From the NCBI GenBank assembly GCA_963580455.1, contig OY756969.1:11690760-11754759 (forward strand): a stretch of DNA of 64,000 bases. The letters run 5' to 3'. The DNA is from Euonymus europaeus. Taxonomy: Eukaryota > Streptophyta > Magnoliopsida > Celastrales > Celastraceae. Every line of letters begins with the position of its first letter. Positions within the stretch are counted from its first letter, which is position 1. Shown piece after piece: positions 49,881 through 60,924 of the stretch. A program made the translations under genes and the position numbers. Below the pieces are notes generated by a model that was not told the origin of the DNA, made no database searches, and saw nothing but the letters and a program-made list of their open reading frames with translations.

Positions 49881-52800
49881 AAGAGAGGTGTGCATTTTTT
49901 ATTATTGTCTTATGTCCAAATTTTATAGTATTTACTTCGTAGATTATTTCGCTGTCCAAAGCATAACTTTCGCCCTCTATATGACAAAACTGTTAAAAAC
50001 ACCTCTATCGAGAGAGTTGAGCAATTTCCAACCATCAAAGTTGGTTGGTATACAAATTTTATTATTCTTTTATGTCAAATTTTTGGATTATAGACTCTGT
50101 AGAATGTTTTGTTTCCAAAAAACCAACTTTTGTTCCCAAATGGACAAAACCGTTAAAAAGCTTCTCCAAGGAGAGACTTAAGCAATTTCTGACCATCAAA
50201 GTTGATAGGTGTGCAATTTTTATTGTTGATTTATGTGCAAATTTACTAGTATAAGCTTCCTAGATCGTTTCAATACCAAAAGACCAACTTTTGATCTCAA
50301 ATGGATAAAATCGCTAAAAGATCCTCTATCGAGAGAGTAGAGCAATTTTGAACCATCAAAGTTGGTCGGTATACAATTTTTTATTGTTATGTTATTTTAA
50401 ACTTTTACGACTATAGGCTACGTAGATTGTTTCGTTGGCAAAAGATCAACTTTCAATCCCAGATCGACAAAAACGTTAAAAGCTCTTCCATGGACAGTAT
50501 TGAGTAATTCTGAACCATCAAAGTTTTTCGGTATACACTTTTTTATTGTTCTTTTATGTCAAATTTTACGAGTATAGACTCTATATATTGTTTCGTTGCC
50601 AAAAGAACAACCTTCGTTCCGAAATTGACAAAACCGTTAAAAGCTCCACCATGGAGAGAGTTGAGCGATTCTTGCACCATCAAAGTTGATAAGTATGCAC
50701 TTTAAATTGGGGCTTTATGTCCAAATTATCTAGTATTTGCTTCGTAGACTATTTTTTGTCAAAAGAACAACTTTCATTCTCAACTGCACAAAACCGTTAG
50801 AAACAACTTGATTGAGAGAGTTGAGCAATTTCGAATAGTCAAAGTTGGTCGGTGTACACTTTTTTATTGTTCTTTTGTCTTAAATTTTACGAGTAATAGA
50901 CTCCATGGATTGTTCCATTGCCAAAAGACTAGCTTTCGTTCCCAAATGGACAAAATCGTTAAAAGCTCCTTCATGGAGAGAGTTGAGGAATTCTGAATCA
51001 TTAAAGTTGATAGGTGTGCACTTTTTATTGTTACTTTATGTCCAAATTTACTAGTACATGCTTCATAGATTGTTTCCTTGTCAAAGAGACCAACTTTTGA
51101 TCTCAAATGGACAAAACCTTTAAAAGCTCCTTCATGGAGAGAATTGAGTAATTTTGAACCATCAAAGTGGATAGGGTGCACTTTTTATAGTTGCTTTGTT
51201 TTCAAATTTACTAGTATACGCTTCGTAGATTGTTTCGTTGTCAAAAAGAACAACTTTCGATATCAAATGGTCAAAACCGTTAAAAAGCTACTTTATCGAG
51301 AGAATTGATCAATTTTTAACTATCAAAGTTAGTCGATGTACACTTTTTATTGGTATTTTATGTCAAATTTTATGACTAAAGGCTCTGTAGATTGTGTCGT
51401 TGCCAAAGGATAAACTTTCGATCCCAAATGGACAAAAACGTTAAAAGCTCCTCCATGGAGAGAATTGAGTAATTCTGAACAATCAAGGTCGGTCGGTGTA
51501 AACTTTTTTATTGTTCTTTAGTGTCAAATTTTATGAGTATAGACTCCGTAAATTGTTTTGTTGCCAAAAGACCAACTTTCGTTCCCAAATGGACAAAATC
51601 GTAAAAAAGCTTCTCTATGGGGAGAGTTGAGCAATTTCGAACCATAAAAGTTGTTCAATGAACACTTTTTATTTTTTCCTTTATATCAAATTTTATGAGA
51701 TAGACTCCGTAGATTGTTTCATTGCCAAAAGAAAAACTTTCTTTCCCAAATGGACAAAATCATTAGATGTTCCTCCATGGAGAGAGTTGAGCAATATAGA
51801 ACCATCAAAGTTGATAGGTGTACACTTTTTATGGTTGCTTTATGTCCAAATTATCTAGTATTTACTTCATATATTATTTATTTGCCAACATAATAACTTT
51901 CATTCTCAATTGGATAAAACCGTTCAAAGCACCTCTATCGATAGAGTTGAGCAATTTTGAATCATCAAAGTTTGTCGGTGTATACGTTTTTATTGTTCTT
52001 TTATGTCAAATTTTATGAGTATAGACTCCGTAGATTGTTTTGTTGACAAAAGATAAACTTTCATTCCAAAATAGACAAAACCGTTAAAAGCTCCTCCATG
52101 GAGAGAGTTGAGCAATTCTGCACCATCAAAGTGGATAGGTGTGCACCTTTTATTGTTGTTTTATGTCTAAATTTTCTAGTATTATGTACGTAGATTATTT
52201 TGTTGTCAAAAGAATAACTTTCGTTCTCAATATGATAAAATCATTAAAAGCATCTCTATCGAGAGAATTGAGTAAAATCGAACCATCAAAGTTGATAAGT
52301 GTACACCTTTCATGGTTTTTTTTATGTCCAAGTTTACTAGAATACGCTTTATATATTTGATTGGTTTTTTTTTGTTCTCAATTGGAAAAGATGTTTAAAA
52401 GTTCCTCTATCGAGTGAGTTGAACTATTTCAAACGATCAAAGTTGGTCTTTCTACACCTTTTATTGTTATTCTATGTCAAATTTTATGAGTATAGGCTCT
52501 CTAAATTGTTTCGTTGCCAAAAGGAAAAAACTGTTAAAAGCTCCTCCATGGAGAGAGTTGAGCAATTCCGAACCATCAAAGTTGTTTGTTATATACTTTT
52601 TATTGTTAGTTTATGTCAAATTTTATGATTATACGCTTAATAGATTGTTTCATTGCCAAAATATCATTTTTCTTTCTCAAATGGGCATAACCGTTAAAAG
52701 CTCAACCATGGAGAGAATTGAGAAATTCCGACTGTCAGAGTTGACGAGTGTACACTTTTTATTGTTACTTTATGTCCAAATTTACAAGTATACACTTTGT

Positions 52801-53847
52801 GGATTGTTTCCTTGTCAAAAAGACCAACTTTCGATCTAAAATGGACAAAACCGTTAAAAGCTGCTCTATCGAGATAGTTGAGCAATTTCGAACCATCAAA
52901 GTTGGTAGGTGTACACTCTTTTATTGTTCTTTTATGTCAAATTTTATGAGTATAGACTCCGTAGATTATCGTTGCCAAAGGATAAACTTTCATTCCGAAA
53001 TGGACAAAACCTTTAAAAGCTCCTCCATGGAGAGAGTTGAGCAATTTCCAATCATCAAAGTTGATAGGTGTGCACTTTTTATTATTTATTTATGTCCAAA
53101 TGTTATAGTGTTCGCTTCGTAGATGATTTCACTATCAAAAGCACAACTTTCGTTCTCAGTATGACAAAGCCATTGAAAACACCTCTTTTGAGAGAGTTGA
53201 GCAATTTCAAAACTTCAACGTTGGTCGGTGTACACTTTTCGTTGTTCTTTTTTGTCAAATTTTACAACTATAGACTTCGTACATTGTTTCGTTGCCAAAA
53301 GACAAACTTTCGTTCTCAATTAGACAAAACCTTTAAAAGCTCCTCCATGGAGAGAGTTGAGCAATTTTGAACCATCCAAGTCGATAGGTATCCACTTTTT
53401 ATTGTTGCTTTATGTCCCAATTTTCTAGTATTCACTTCGTAGATTATTTCGTTGTCAAAAGCACAACTTTTGTTCTCAATATGATAAAACCATTAAAAGC
53501 ACCTCTATCGAGAGAGTTAATCAATTTCAAACAATAAAGTTGGTCTTTGTACACTTTTTATTAATTATTATTTTATGTCAAATTTTACGACTATAGACTC
53601 CGTAGATTTTTTTGTTGCCAAAATACCAAATTTCGTTCCTAAATGGACAAAATCGTTAAAAAGCTTCGCCGTGGAGAGAGTTGAGCAATTCAAAACCATC
53701 AAAGTTGATAGATGTGCACTTTTTATTGTTGATTTATGTGAAAATTTACTAGTGTATGCTTCATAGAATGTTTCGTTGTCAAAAAGGCCAACCTTCAATC
53801 TGAAGTAGACAAAAACCGTTGAAAACTTCTCTATCGAGTGAACTGAG

Positions 53848-54980
53848 TGTTAGGTGTTGAAAAGCACCTAATTATGGATGTTAAAAGAGTTAATTTTTGC
53901 TAGGTATTGGTATAGTTTCTACCTCTTTTGGGTGTTTTTGTGAACAGGTACTGGAGTTAAACGAAAAAGCTGGAATTGAGCTGAACCCGATATTTACAGC
54001 CTGGGCGCGAATTTATTTCTTCCCATAAGTTGAAGCTGACGTGGCAGGGAGTTATTGGGTCATGAAGTTCATATTTAAGAAAGAAACCCTAGGGAACGAA
54101 ACACACACACAGCGAGGAGGAAGATTGACGGCAGAACAGAATAGCAAGGAGAATCAAAGGCAACAAGGCTTGAGAAGAATCAACAGCAACATTGGAGCAT
54201 CAATTCTCTTTCTCCCTTACTGAAATTGGTTGGATTTTAATACTTTTATTATGAGTAGCTAAATTATTTTCTAGCTAGGTTTGGTAAGTTATTGTACCAA
54301 AACCTTGTGCACAGATTCAATTGACAATCAGACTGAGTTTAATTCATTATTCTCTGGTTTCAAGTAATTGCCGTAATTTTGTATGCCTGATCAACATCTC
54401 AGTTATAGGTATTGTTAGTCAGACATATTCGGCTGACCATGACCCGGTGCTTGACGAAGTGACGAGAGCTTGCATAAGATAAGTTTTGGGAATAGTGAAC
54501 ATAATCGATTGGGTGATAATAACCCTAGGTTGTGCGTTTGTCGATTTCCTAGTGCTCATGCTTGTCTTAGGATGTTCTTAGGAGAGACCAAACCAAGATG
54601 CCTATGATAAGAAAAGATCTTGTAACTGGACCAAAGTCAGGATCGTTGTTTAGGGAAATCTAGTTAATTGCAGCTGGACCAAGGCCTTTTGACTGACAGC
54701 GTTAAATTCTTAAATTGTGTGCTTGCATATTAATCTGTGTTCTTAAGGGGAGGTATTTGACAAGCCAAATCAAAGCTAGATCTATTTCTCTTGAATTTAA
54801 GTTTGATTTTAGTTTAATAATTGCTCATTTAAATCACGTGACTTGACAGCTAATAGTACAGTCCTTGAGGATTCGATCACGTTCCTCGATTACTGTTTAG
54901 CGACACGTACTCTTGCGATTGGGTAAACTAGTCGGTATTATTAATTGCGAATTTAATTTGTGATTAAAAAGTATCGATCA
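53848..54980 (+). mobile_element. 5' LTR of Athila-type element 1
   Basis: It starts TGTTAGGTGTTGAAAAGCAC, with a small internal hairpin AGGTG...CACCT, and ends TATCGATCA five bases before the primer site. About 1.13 kb. The end was chosen as the last CA before the primer site. A putative short open frame at 54041-54223 overlaps it and is not regarded as a gene. Confidence 0.8.
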
Positions 54981-54985
54981 AGTTT

Positions 54986-55003
54986 TGGCGCCGTTGTCGG
55001 GGA
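54986..55003 (+). other. Primer binding site of Athila-type element 1
   Basis: TGGCGCCGTTGTCGGGGA has one difference from the copy at 60448-60465 in each of two positions and matches the Athila primer-site pattern, believed to pair with tRNA-Asp. The leader 55004-55125 follows, ending with a pyrimidine-rich GCAG 23 bp before the gag ATG. Confidence 0.85.
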
Positions 55004-55125
55004 CTGTTAAGTCATTAATAGTTGTGTCAAGATAGTAATATTTTTATATTTAGTATTTCTTGTTATCGTGCTATTGTTGACTTCGGATTAATTCTTTCGC
55101 AGATTCAAGTATTTTTCTACGTTGC

Positions 55126-56640
55126 ATGGTCCACACCCAGTCTCAACAAGAGCCATTGGAACAATTTGATCCAGAAATAGAGAGGACTGTTAGAGCAATA
55201 AGGCAGAGAAACATGGGGGATAATAATAGACAGATTCAAGCAGCTGACGGGGCAGAGAATGCAGAGGCTCGTGTCCCTATGATGAATCGCTACATTCCAC
55301 AGAACATAGCTCAGCCGTCTTGCATCACATATCAACCTGTAGGGGCGGCAAATTTCAGTTTGTCACCTCAGTTGCTTAATTTGGTACCACATTATGAGGG
55401 GAGATTTGATGAGGATCCACATCAACATTTAAAGGATTTCACTGATTTGTGCCGTACTCAGCACATGGTTGGGATAACTGCCGACAATCTCAAGCTTGTA
55501 CTTTTCCCTTTCACTCTTAGAGGAGGAGCCAAGATGTGGTATAATTCTATTGAGGCAGGATCCATTGGGACATGGGAGCAGATGGCAACAAAATTTTTAA
55601 GGGAATTTTTTCCAGCTCATCGGGCTAAACAACTTGTAAGGGATATCCAAAATTTTTAGCAGAAAGATGGAGATCTATTTTATGAGGCTTGGAAAGATTT
55701 TAAGAATCGGTTGGTTCGCTGTCCCACTCATAACTTGCACAAGGATGATGTGGTACTTCATTTTTATGAGGGACTGAATGAGGTAAATCGGATGAAGGTT
55801 GATTCAGCGTGTAATGGTGTTTTGATGCGCAAGAGTAGTGAGGAGGCAATGGAGCTATTTGAGGAGTTAAGTGAGGATTCCCAACAATTTTCAACAAGAG
55901 GAAAAAATTCAGCAAAGAGGCATGGAATGTACGAAATAAGTGCTGATACTAAAACTCAGGCTGAGATGGGAAATCTGAATCGGAAATTAGATGCCATTGT
56001 TGAAGCAATGAAAGGAATGAATGTCAAAGTCTCAGCTCCATCACAACCAGCTATGCTTTGTGCAGTGTGTTCACAACAGGATCATATAACTGAGTCTTGC
56101 CCATTGACATTCATGACGGATTAGGAGCAGATTAATTTTATGGGGCAAGGAAATTTTAACACGAGAAATCAAGTCTACCCATGGCGAAATCATCCAAATT
56201 TCTCATGGAAAAATGATTATAACACATCTATCTCAGCAGGTCCGGCTCAACAGCCTGCTAAGAAAAGTTAATTGGAGACTACTTTGTTGCAATTCATGCA
56301 ACAAACAACACAAGCTATTCAAAAGCTGGAAACTCAAGTGGGCCAAATGGCTAAAGAAATGAGTGAGAGGAAGAAGGGGGAGTTACCATCACAGCCCATG
56401 AATAACCGAGCAGGAAATGAGCACATACAAGCTGTGAAAACTCTCAGAAGTGAAAAACAAATTGAAATAGTGGTGCAGAAGACATCAGAGTCACTTCAGA
56501 AAGGTATTGACAACAGGGTGCAAGAACGGTGCAAATCTACACCAGTGTCCGACAAGGTGCAGGAAGGGTGCAAATCTACACCAGTGGCAGTAGAAAAATG
56601 GGGGAAGAGATCCTCCACCTTTCCCGCAAAGGTTTGCTAA
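55126..56640 (+). pseudogene. gag: gag of Athila-type element 1, three in-frame stops and a frameshift
   Basis: The ATG at 55126 opens a single frame reaching 56640, broken by TAG at 55657, TAG at 56122 and TAA at 56269. The retrotransposon gag core spans about codons 80-290: YEGRFDEDPHQHLKDF, LVLFPFTLRGGAKMWYNS and FFPAHRAKQLVRDI are typical of Athila. One zinc knuckle, CAVCSQQDHITESC (CX2CX4HX4C), lies near 56060-56101. A coiled-coil-like glutamine-rich stretch (FMQQTTQAIQKLETQVGQMA) follows. Near 56530-56585 a short tandem repeat encodes two GCKSTPV-like units (first copy RCKSTPV). The frame is lost close to 56600, where the protease frame takes over. Confidence 0.9.
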
Positions 56641-57466
56641 GCAAAAATCTGATTCTAAAGCTCATGATATTTTTGAAAATTTGCTCAAGGTTGAAATTAA
56701 TATTCCATTGCTTGATATGATTAAACAAATTCCTTCGTATGCAAAATTTCTTAAAGAGTGTTGTACTAATAAAAGGAAATTTGTTGAGCATGAGAAGGTC
56801 GCCTTGAATGAAGAAGTTAGTGATGTCTTGTTACATAAGCTGCCACCTAAACTTAGAGACCCAGGTAGTTTCACTATACCTTGCAAGGTAGGTAATCAAT
56901 TTTTTGAAAAGACACTTTTAGATTTGGGCGCAAGCATAAATTTATTGCCTTATTCAGTTTATGAGAAACTTGGGTTGGGTGAGCTACAAGAAACTTCTAT
57001 TACTCTCCAATTGGCAGATCATAGTATTAAAAGACCTAGAGGAATTTTGGAAGATGTGCTGGTCACTGTGAATGATTTAATTCTACCTGCTGATTTTGTT
57101 GTGTTAGACATGGAAGATAGTCCAGTAGCATCATTTTTGCCTATTATTCTTGGTCGTCCATTTATGCGAACTGTAGACATGAGGATTTGTGTGAAAAAGG
57201 GTACTATTACCATGAGAGTCAATGACCAAGAGCTTGAATTTAGTGTGTTTGAAGCAGTAAAAAAACATGATGATCAGAGTGATTGTTTTAGAGTGGATGT
57301 TATAAATGATCTTGTGAGTGAGGTGTTTCAGGTTTTACGTGAAGATGCTTTGGAGATTGTTCTGACTGAAAGCTTGGGCATTGGCATAACATCTGTTAGT
57401 GAGATGGAGCAAGAGAAGCACAGGGAAGAATTTATTCACGCTCTCCAATCAACCGTATGGTGGTAA
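56600..57466 (+). pseudogene. Aspartic protease region of Athila-type element 1
   Basis: Open in frame from about 56600 (PPPFPQRFAKQ, the conserved lead-in) to a TAA at 57464. The active-site motif is LLDLGASINLLP, with Asp-Leu-Gly in place of Asp-Ser/Thr-Gly, as is usual for Athila. ILPADFVVLDMED and PIILGRPFMRT are the conserved downstream strands. A change of frame near 57448 and a TAA at 57486 separate it from the reverse transcriptase, so no fusion product could be made. The domain itself appears complete. Confidence 0.88.
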
Positions 57467-57488
57467 GAATTTTCCTAATTTTGAGTAA

Positions 57489-58932
57489 TTGACACCTACT
57501 AACACATCTCTTATTCCTTCAACAGTGAAAGCCTCAACTCTGGAATTAAAACAGTTGCCAAGCCATTTGAAGTACATCTACTTAGAAGACAATGAATCAT
57601 TGCCTGTAATTGTGGCTGCCAATTTAAGTTTATGGGAGGAGGAGAAGTTACTTCGAATTTTGAGGAAGCACAAGACAGCTTTGGGATGGACAATTGCAGA
57701 TATAAAAGGTATCAGCCCCACGAGGTGTATGCACCATATTCTTTTGGAGAATGACGCAAAACCAACTAGAGAGGCACAAAGAAGATTAAATCCGTACATG
57801 AAGGATGTGGTGAAAGCTGAAATTCTGAAGTTGTTAGATGTGGGTGTGATTTACCCAATTTCCGATAGTAAGTGGGTGAGTCCAATTCATGTTGTGCCCA
57901 AGAAGAGTGGAATTACTGTGGTGCAGAATGCAAATAATGAGTTGATACCCACAAGGATGACCACAGGATGGAGAGTGTGTATTGATTATCGGAAATTGAA
58001 TTCGGCAACAAAGAAGGATCATTTTCCTCTGCCCTTCATTGATCAGATGTTGGAAAGGTTGGCAGGGTATAGCCACTATTGGTTTTTGGACGGGTATAGC
58101 GGTTATAACCAGATAGCTATTGCGCCTGAGGACCAAGAGAAGACTGCATTTACCTGTCTATATGGCACCTTTGCATATCGCCGTATGCCTTTTGGGTTAT
58201 GCAATGCACCAGCCACATTCCAGAGGTGTATGATGAGTATATTCTCCGACATGGTTGAGAAATTTATTGAAGTTTTCATGGACGACTTCAGTTTGTTTGG
58301 GTCGGATTTTGATGATTGTTTGGAGCATCTCATATTGGTTCTAGAAAGGTGTGAGAAAACCAACCTTGTTCTCAATTGGGAGAAGTGTCACTTTATGGTG
58401 CAGGAGGGTATAGTATTAGGACATTTAATTTCTCATAATGGCATTGCTGTTGATAAAGCCAAGATTGAGATTATATCAAAGTTACCTCCACCAATGACAG
58501 TCAAAGGTGTGCGTAGTTTTTCGGACATGCTGGTTTTTATAGGCGTTTTATCCGAGATTTTTCCAAAATATCTAGACCCATGTGTGCTTTGCTTACCAAG
58601 GATGATGAGTTTGAGTGGACAGACGCCTGTCAAGTAGCTTTTGAGCAACTAAAAACTGCACTTACATCAACACCCATAATGCGAGCTCCAGATTGGACAC
58701 TCCCCTTTGAGTTAATGTGCGATGCTAGCGATTACTCTTTGGGGGCTGTTTTGGGTCAGCGGAAAGATAAGATTCCATATGCTATCTACTATGCTTCCCG
58801 CACACTGAATGACGCGCAACTCAACTACTCTACCACGAAAAAAGAGTTGTTGGCTGTTGTGTTCACCTTGGAGAAATTCCGATCCTATCTCATTGGGTCA
58901 CGGGTTATTGTTTTTACTGATCATGCTGCCCT
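57489..58932 (+). pseudogene. Reverse transcriptase and partial RNase H of Athila-type element 1
   Basis: The frame begins directly after a TAA. Codons 60-80 (HKTALGWTIADIKGISPTRC) are the Athila lead-in. RT motifs are WRVCIDYRKLN (about 161-171), motif A FLDGYSGYNQ (199-208), RRMPFGLCNAPATF (231-244) and the catalytic FMDD (263-266). A one-base frame change near 58520, in the VRSF motif, moves the reading frame; RNase H then continues at about 58530-58932 with ELMCDASDYSLGAVLGQ, YASRTLNDAQLNYSTTKKELLAVV and FTDHAAL. It is cut there by the LTR of the second element. RT catalytic residues are intact, RNase H is incomplete in this window. Confidence 0.9.
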
Positions 58933-60437
58933 TGATAAGTGCCAGAATATACGTTTTTAAAGTGATAAAATACTACCAAATAAATGCCAAGAAATTGTGC
59001 TTAAAGCTGAATTTTCAAGATTATTGTACTTAAGATCTTCTTGGATGTTTTGCAGGTTAAGTGGTAGTAAGAGCTGTCGGAATGAGATTTGATCTTCAGA
59101 AACTTTTTAGAGGACACTTCAAGCTTTGCAGGAAGTGCTGGTTCACAAAAATCATAGTTCGTTTGGGCCTCTAAAGGTTTCCTCAAAGTCAAGTTTGGAA
59201 GTTATATCCGAAGCAGAATTTCTGTTTGAAGACCAGACCTTTAGAAGCCCATAACTTTTGCTTCGGATGTCCAAATTGAGTGATTCAAAATCCCATAATT
59301 ATCTACACATTTTTATATACAATATTGATGAAGGGTTGGAGTTCATAATAGGCTTCGTTTAGGCCCAGAATGCAGTAACAAGATTAGTGTGTAAATTGGA
59401 AGTTGATGTCATTGATGACCATTCAAAGAGTGGACAATCCACCACAAGAATTTGATATACAATCCACCACCAAAATATGGCACTAACTCCTCCACTATGT
59501 GCTCATTTTCTCTATAAATAGAGAGGAGAAGGAGTAGAAGAAGAGAGCTAGGAGAAGAAGGAGTAGAAGAAGAAGAAGAAGAAAACAAGGCTTGTGTTTG
59601 TAATTATGTTTTTATGTTTCATGTTTTATTTGGTTATGTATAACTAAACTCTTGTTAGTTAGGGCTTGTCTTGAAGCCCTAAGCATGCTTTCAATTTTAT
59701 AAGTTGTGTGGATTTCAATTTCTACAAGCATGATGATTTTGATTTTTCCATGTTATGTGAGTTCTAGTATTGTGTTTCTTTGAGTAGCTAACTTTGAAAC
59801 ATGTATTAGAATTAATTGTTGTAGAACATGGTCAATTGCCTTGTTGAATATGTTCTTTCTTGCAACATATAATTCAGTTGAAAATGAATTATGAAAAATC
59901 AATTCTTGAATACCTAAGTACAAATACCATGTATTAGAATTCTTGTGACATTCATATTCTCTTTGCTCTTATTGGATTCTTGATTGTTGATTGATGCAGA
60001 CGTCATGCTAGATTTTGATTAAGAACACACGTAATGAGGTAGACGCCATACACTTTACATGCAATTAAGAGAGAATCATACAACTTTAGTTTGGCCATGA
60101 CCTTGTTGTGAATGTTGTCATCATATGCTTGTTAAAATTGTTAGTCTATTATTTCTTATAAATTGTTTGAATGTTTTGTGGTGGATTGTGAGTCTTAGCT
60201 ATTGTTTTCATTAATATCAATTCTCATTCTTGTTCTCAACGTCAATTTCTTTGTCTTAATTTTTATCTATTACAAGATTTAACCCCCCCCCTTTTCCCCC
60301 TTTTATAATTGTATCAATTATATTCAAGTGTTAGATTATATATCTATTAGCATCACTCCTTGTGGGATCGACTCTTACTTGTTCACTATATATTAATTGT
60401 ACATTTGTAAGTATATTTTAAATTGTTACTAACGACA
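58933..60437 (+). mobile_element. 5' LTR of Athila-type element 2
   Basis: About 1.5 kb from TGATAAGTGCCAGAATATAC to roughly AACGACA at 60437; the 3' limit is uncertain by a few bases because about 10 bp separate it from the primer site. Contains a TATA box (listed), a purine-rich GAAGAAG run at 59521-59586, and a C-run/T-run at 60282-60304. Confidence 0.75.
59513..59520 (+). promoter_or_regulatory. TATA box of the LTR promoter, element 2
   Basis: TATAAATA within CTCTATAAATAGAGAGGAG, about 580 bp into the LTR and followed by a purine-rich leader. It is the best TATA-like sequence in this LTR, and transcription would be expected to begin some 30 bp downstream. Confidence 0.65.
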
Positions 60438-60447
60438 TAATAATTTT

Positions 60448-60465
60448 TGGCGCCATTGCCGGGGA
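60448..60465 (+). other. Primer binding site of Athila-type element 2
   Basis: TGGCGCCATTGCCGGGGA, the characteristic Athila primer site, believed to pair with tRNA-Asp. Confidence 0.88.
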
Positions 60466-60924
60466 CGTGATTACCTAATGTAGTGTCATCTAACTCTTGT
60501 ATATAATTTATTTATTTATTTTTGTTGTTAGCACCTCCTACGTGGAAGGTTTACATTATATGTCATTATTTAACGTGGTTGGCTTAAACGCCCCATTTTG
60601 TTTTCTATTAATGGCTGGTTCAAACCGCCTACTGTTCTTAATATTTGTATATATCTATTAATATTAATGGCTGGTTCTACCGCCTATTAATATACCTTAA
60701 TATTTACTAACATCACATTTTTTATGGTTGGCCTTTTCTGCCCCATTTTATTTCTTCTGTATACTAATTTTTTTATATATTGTCAACTAACTCATTTAAT
60801 CCTCTGGTTGTGATTGGCACTTCCATCCACCAAACTCTCTCTATATTAATTTATGTTCATGGTTGGCCTCGCCACCTAAGTAGTTCATTTATATTATTAT
60901 TTTTCCTATTTTGCAGATACATGA
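60466..60924 (+). repeat. Leader of element 2 with a repeated ATGGYTGG...CCGCC-like motif
   Basis: Non-coding leader between primer site and gag. A motif of about 20 bp, ATGGCTGGTTCAAACCGCCT and relatives, occurs near 60573, 60610, 60668, 60724 and 60859 with irregular spacing. The leader ends with a pyrimidine tract and TTTTGCAG (60909-60916), which resembles a splice acceptor, 8 bp before the gag ATG. Confidence 0.55.

Larger units (their letters stand above)
35256..53847. repeat. Satellite array block 4 (~160-bp monomers, 18.6 kb)
   Basis: Roughly 116 monomers. Two families alternate. Family A carries GTTGGTCGGTGTACAC, GTCAAATTTTACGAGTATAG, GATTGTTTCGTTGCC and ends CTCCATGGAGAGAG. Family B carries GTTGATAGGTGTGCAC, GTCCAAATTTTCTAGTATTC or GCAAATTTACTAGTATACGC, GATTATTTCGTTGTC and ends CTCTATCGAGAGAG. 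The A-B dimer is about 320 bp. Shortened or rearranged monomers occur near 40570, 41110, 41360, 43205 and 48200. The right edge ends CTGAG at an Athila-type LTR. The left edge begins at the truncated chromovirus. Long open frames here (up to about 200 codons, e.g. 49567-50181) are incidental. Confidence 0.95.
53848..58932 (+). mobile_element. Athila-type Ty3/gypsy element 1, interrupted in RNase H by a second element
   Basis: Order: 5' LTR, Asp-type primer site, gag, protease, RT and the beginning of RNase H. At 58933 another Athila-type LTR starts in the middle of the RNase H TDHAAL motif, so the remainder (rest of RNase H, integrase, any env-like gene, 3' LTR) should lie beyond the second element, outside the window. 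The left LTR boundary follows satellite ending CTGAG, so the element inserted into the array. Stops and frameshifts in every domain show it is inactive. Confidence 0.9.

Noticed and set aside
49567..50181. Open frame of 204 codons in the satellite, and dozens of others of 60-140 codons in blocks 2-4
   Set aside because: They consist of the monomer translated in successive frames (160 is not a multiple of 3), have no domain, no conserved start and vary between copies as non-coding DNA would.
9051..53847. Regular repeats as a possible CRISPR-like array
   Set aside because: Units of 160 bp are contiguous without unique spacers, the genome is eukaryotic, and no cas-like gene is present.
54041..54223. 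60-codon open frame in the Athila LTR
   Set aside because: Lies wholly within the LTR, low-complexity charged peptide, no counterpart in element 2.
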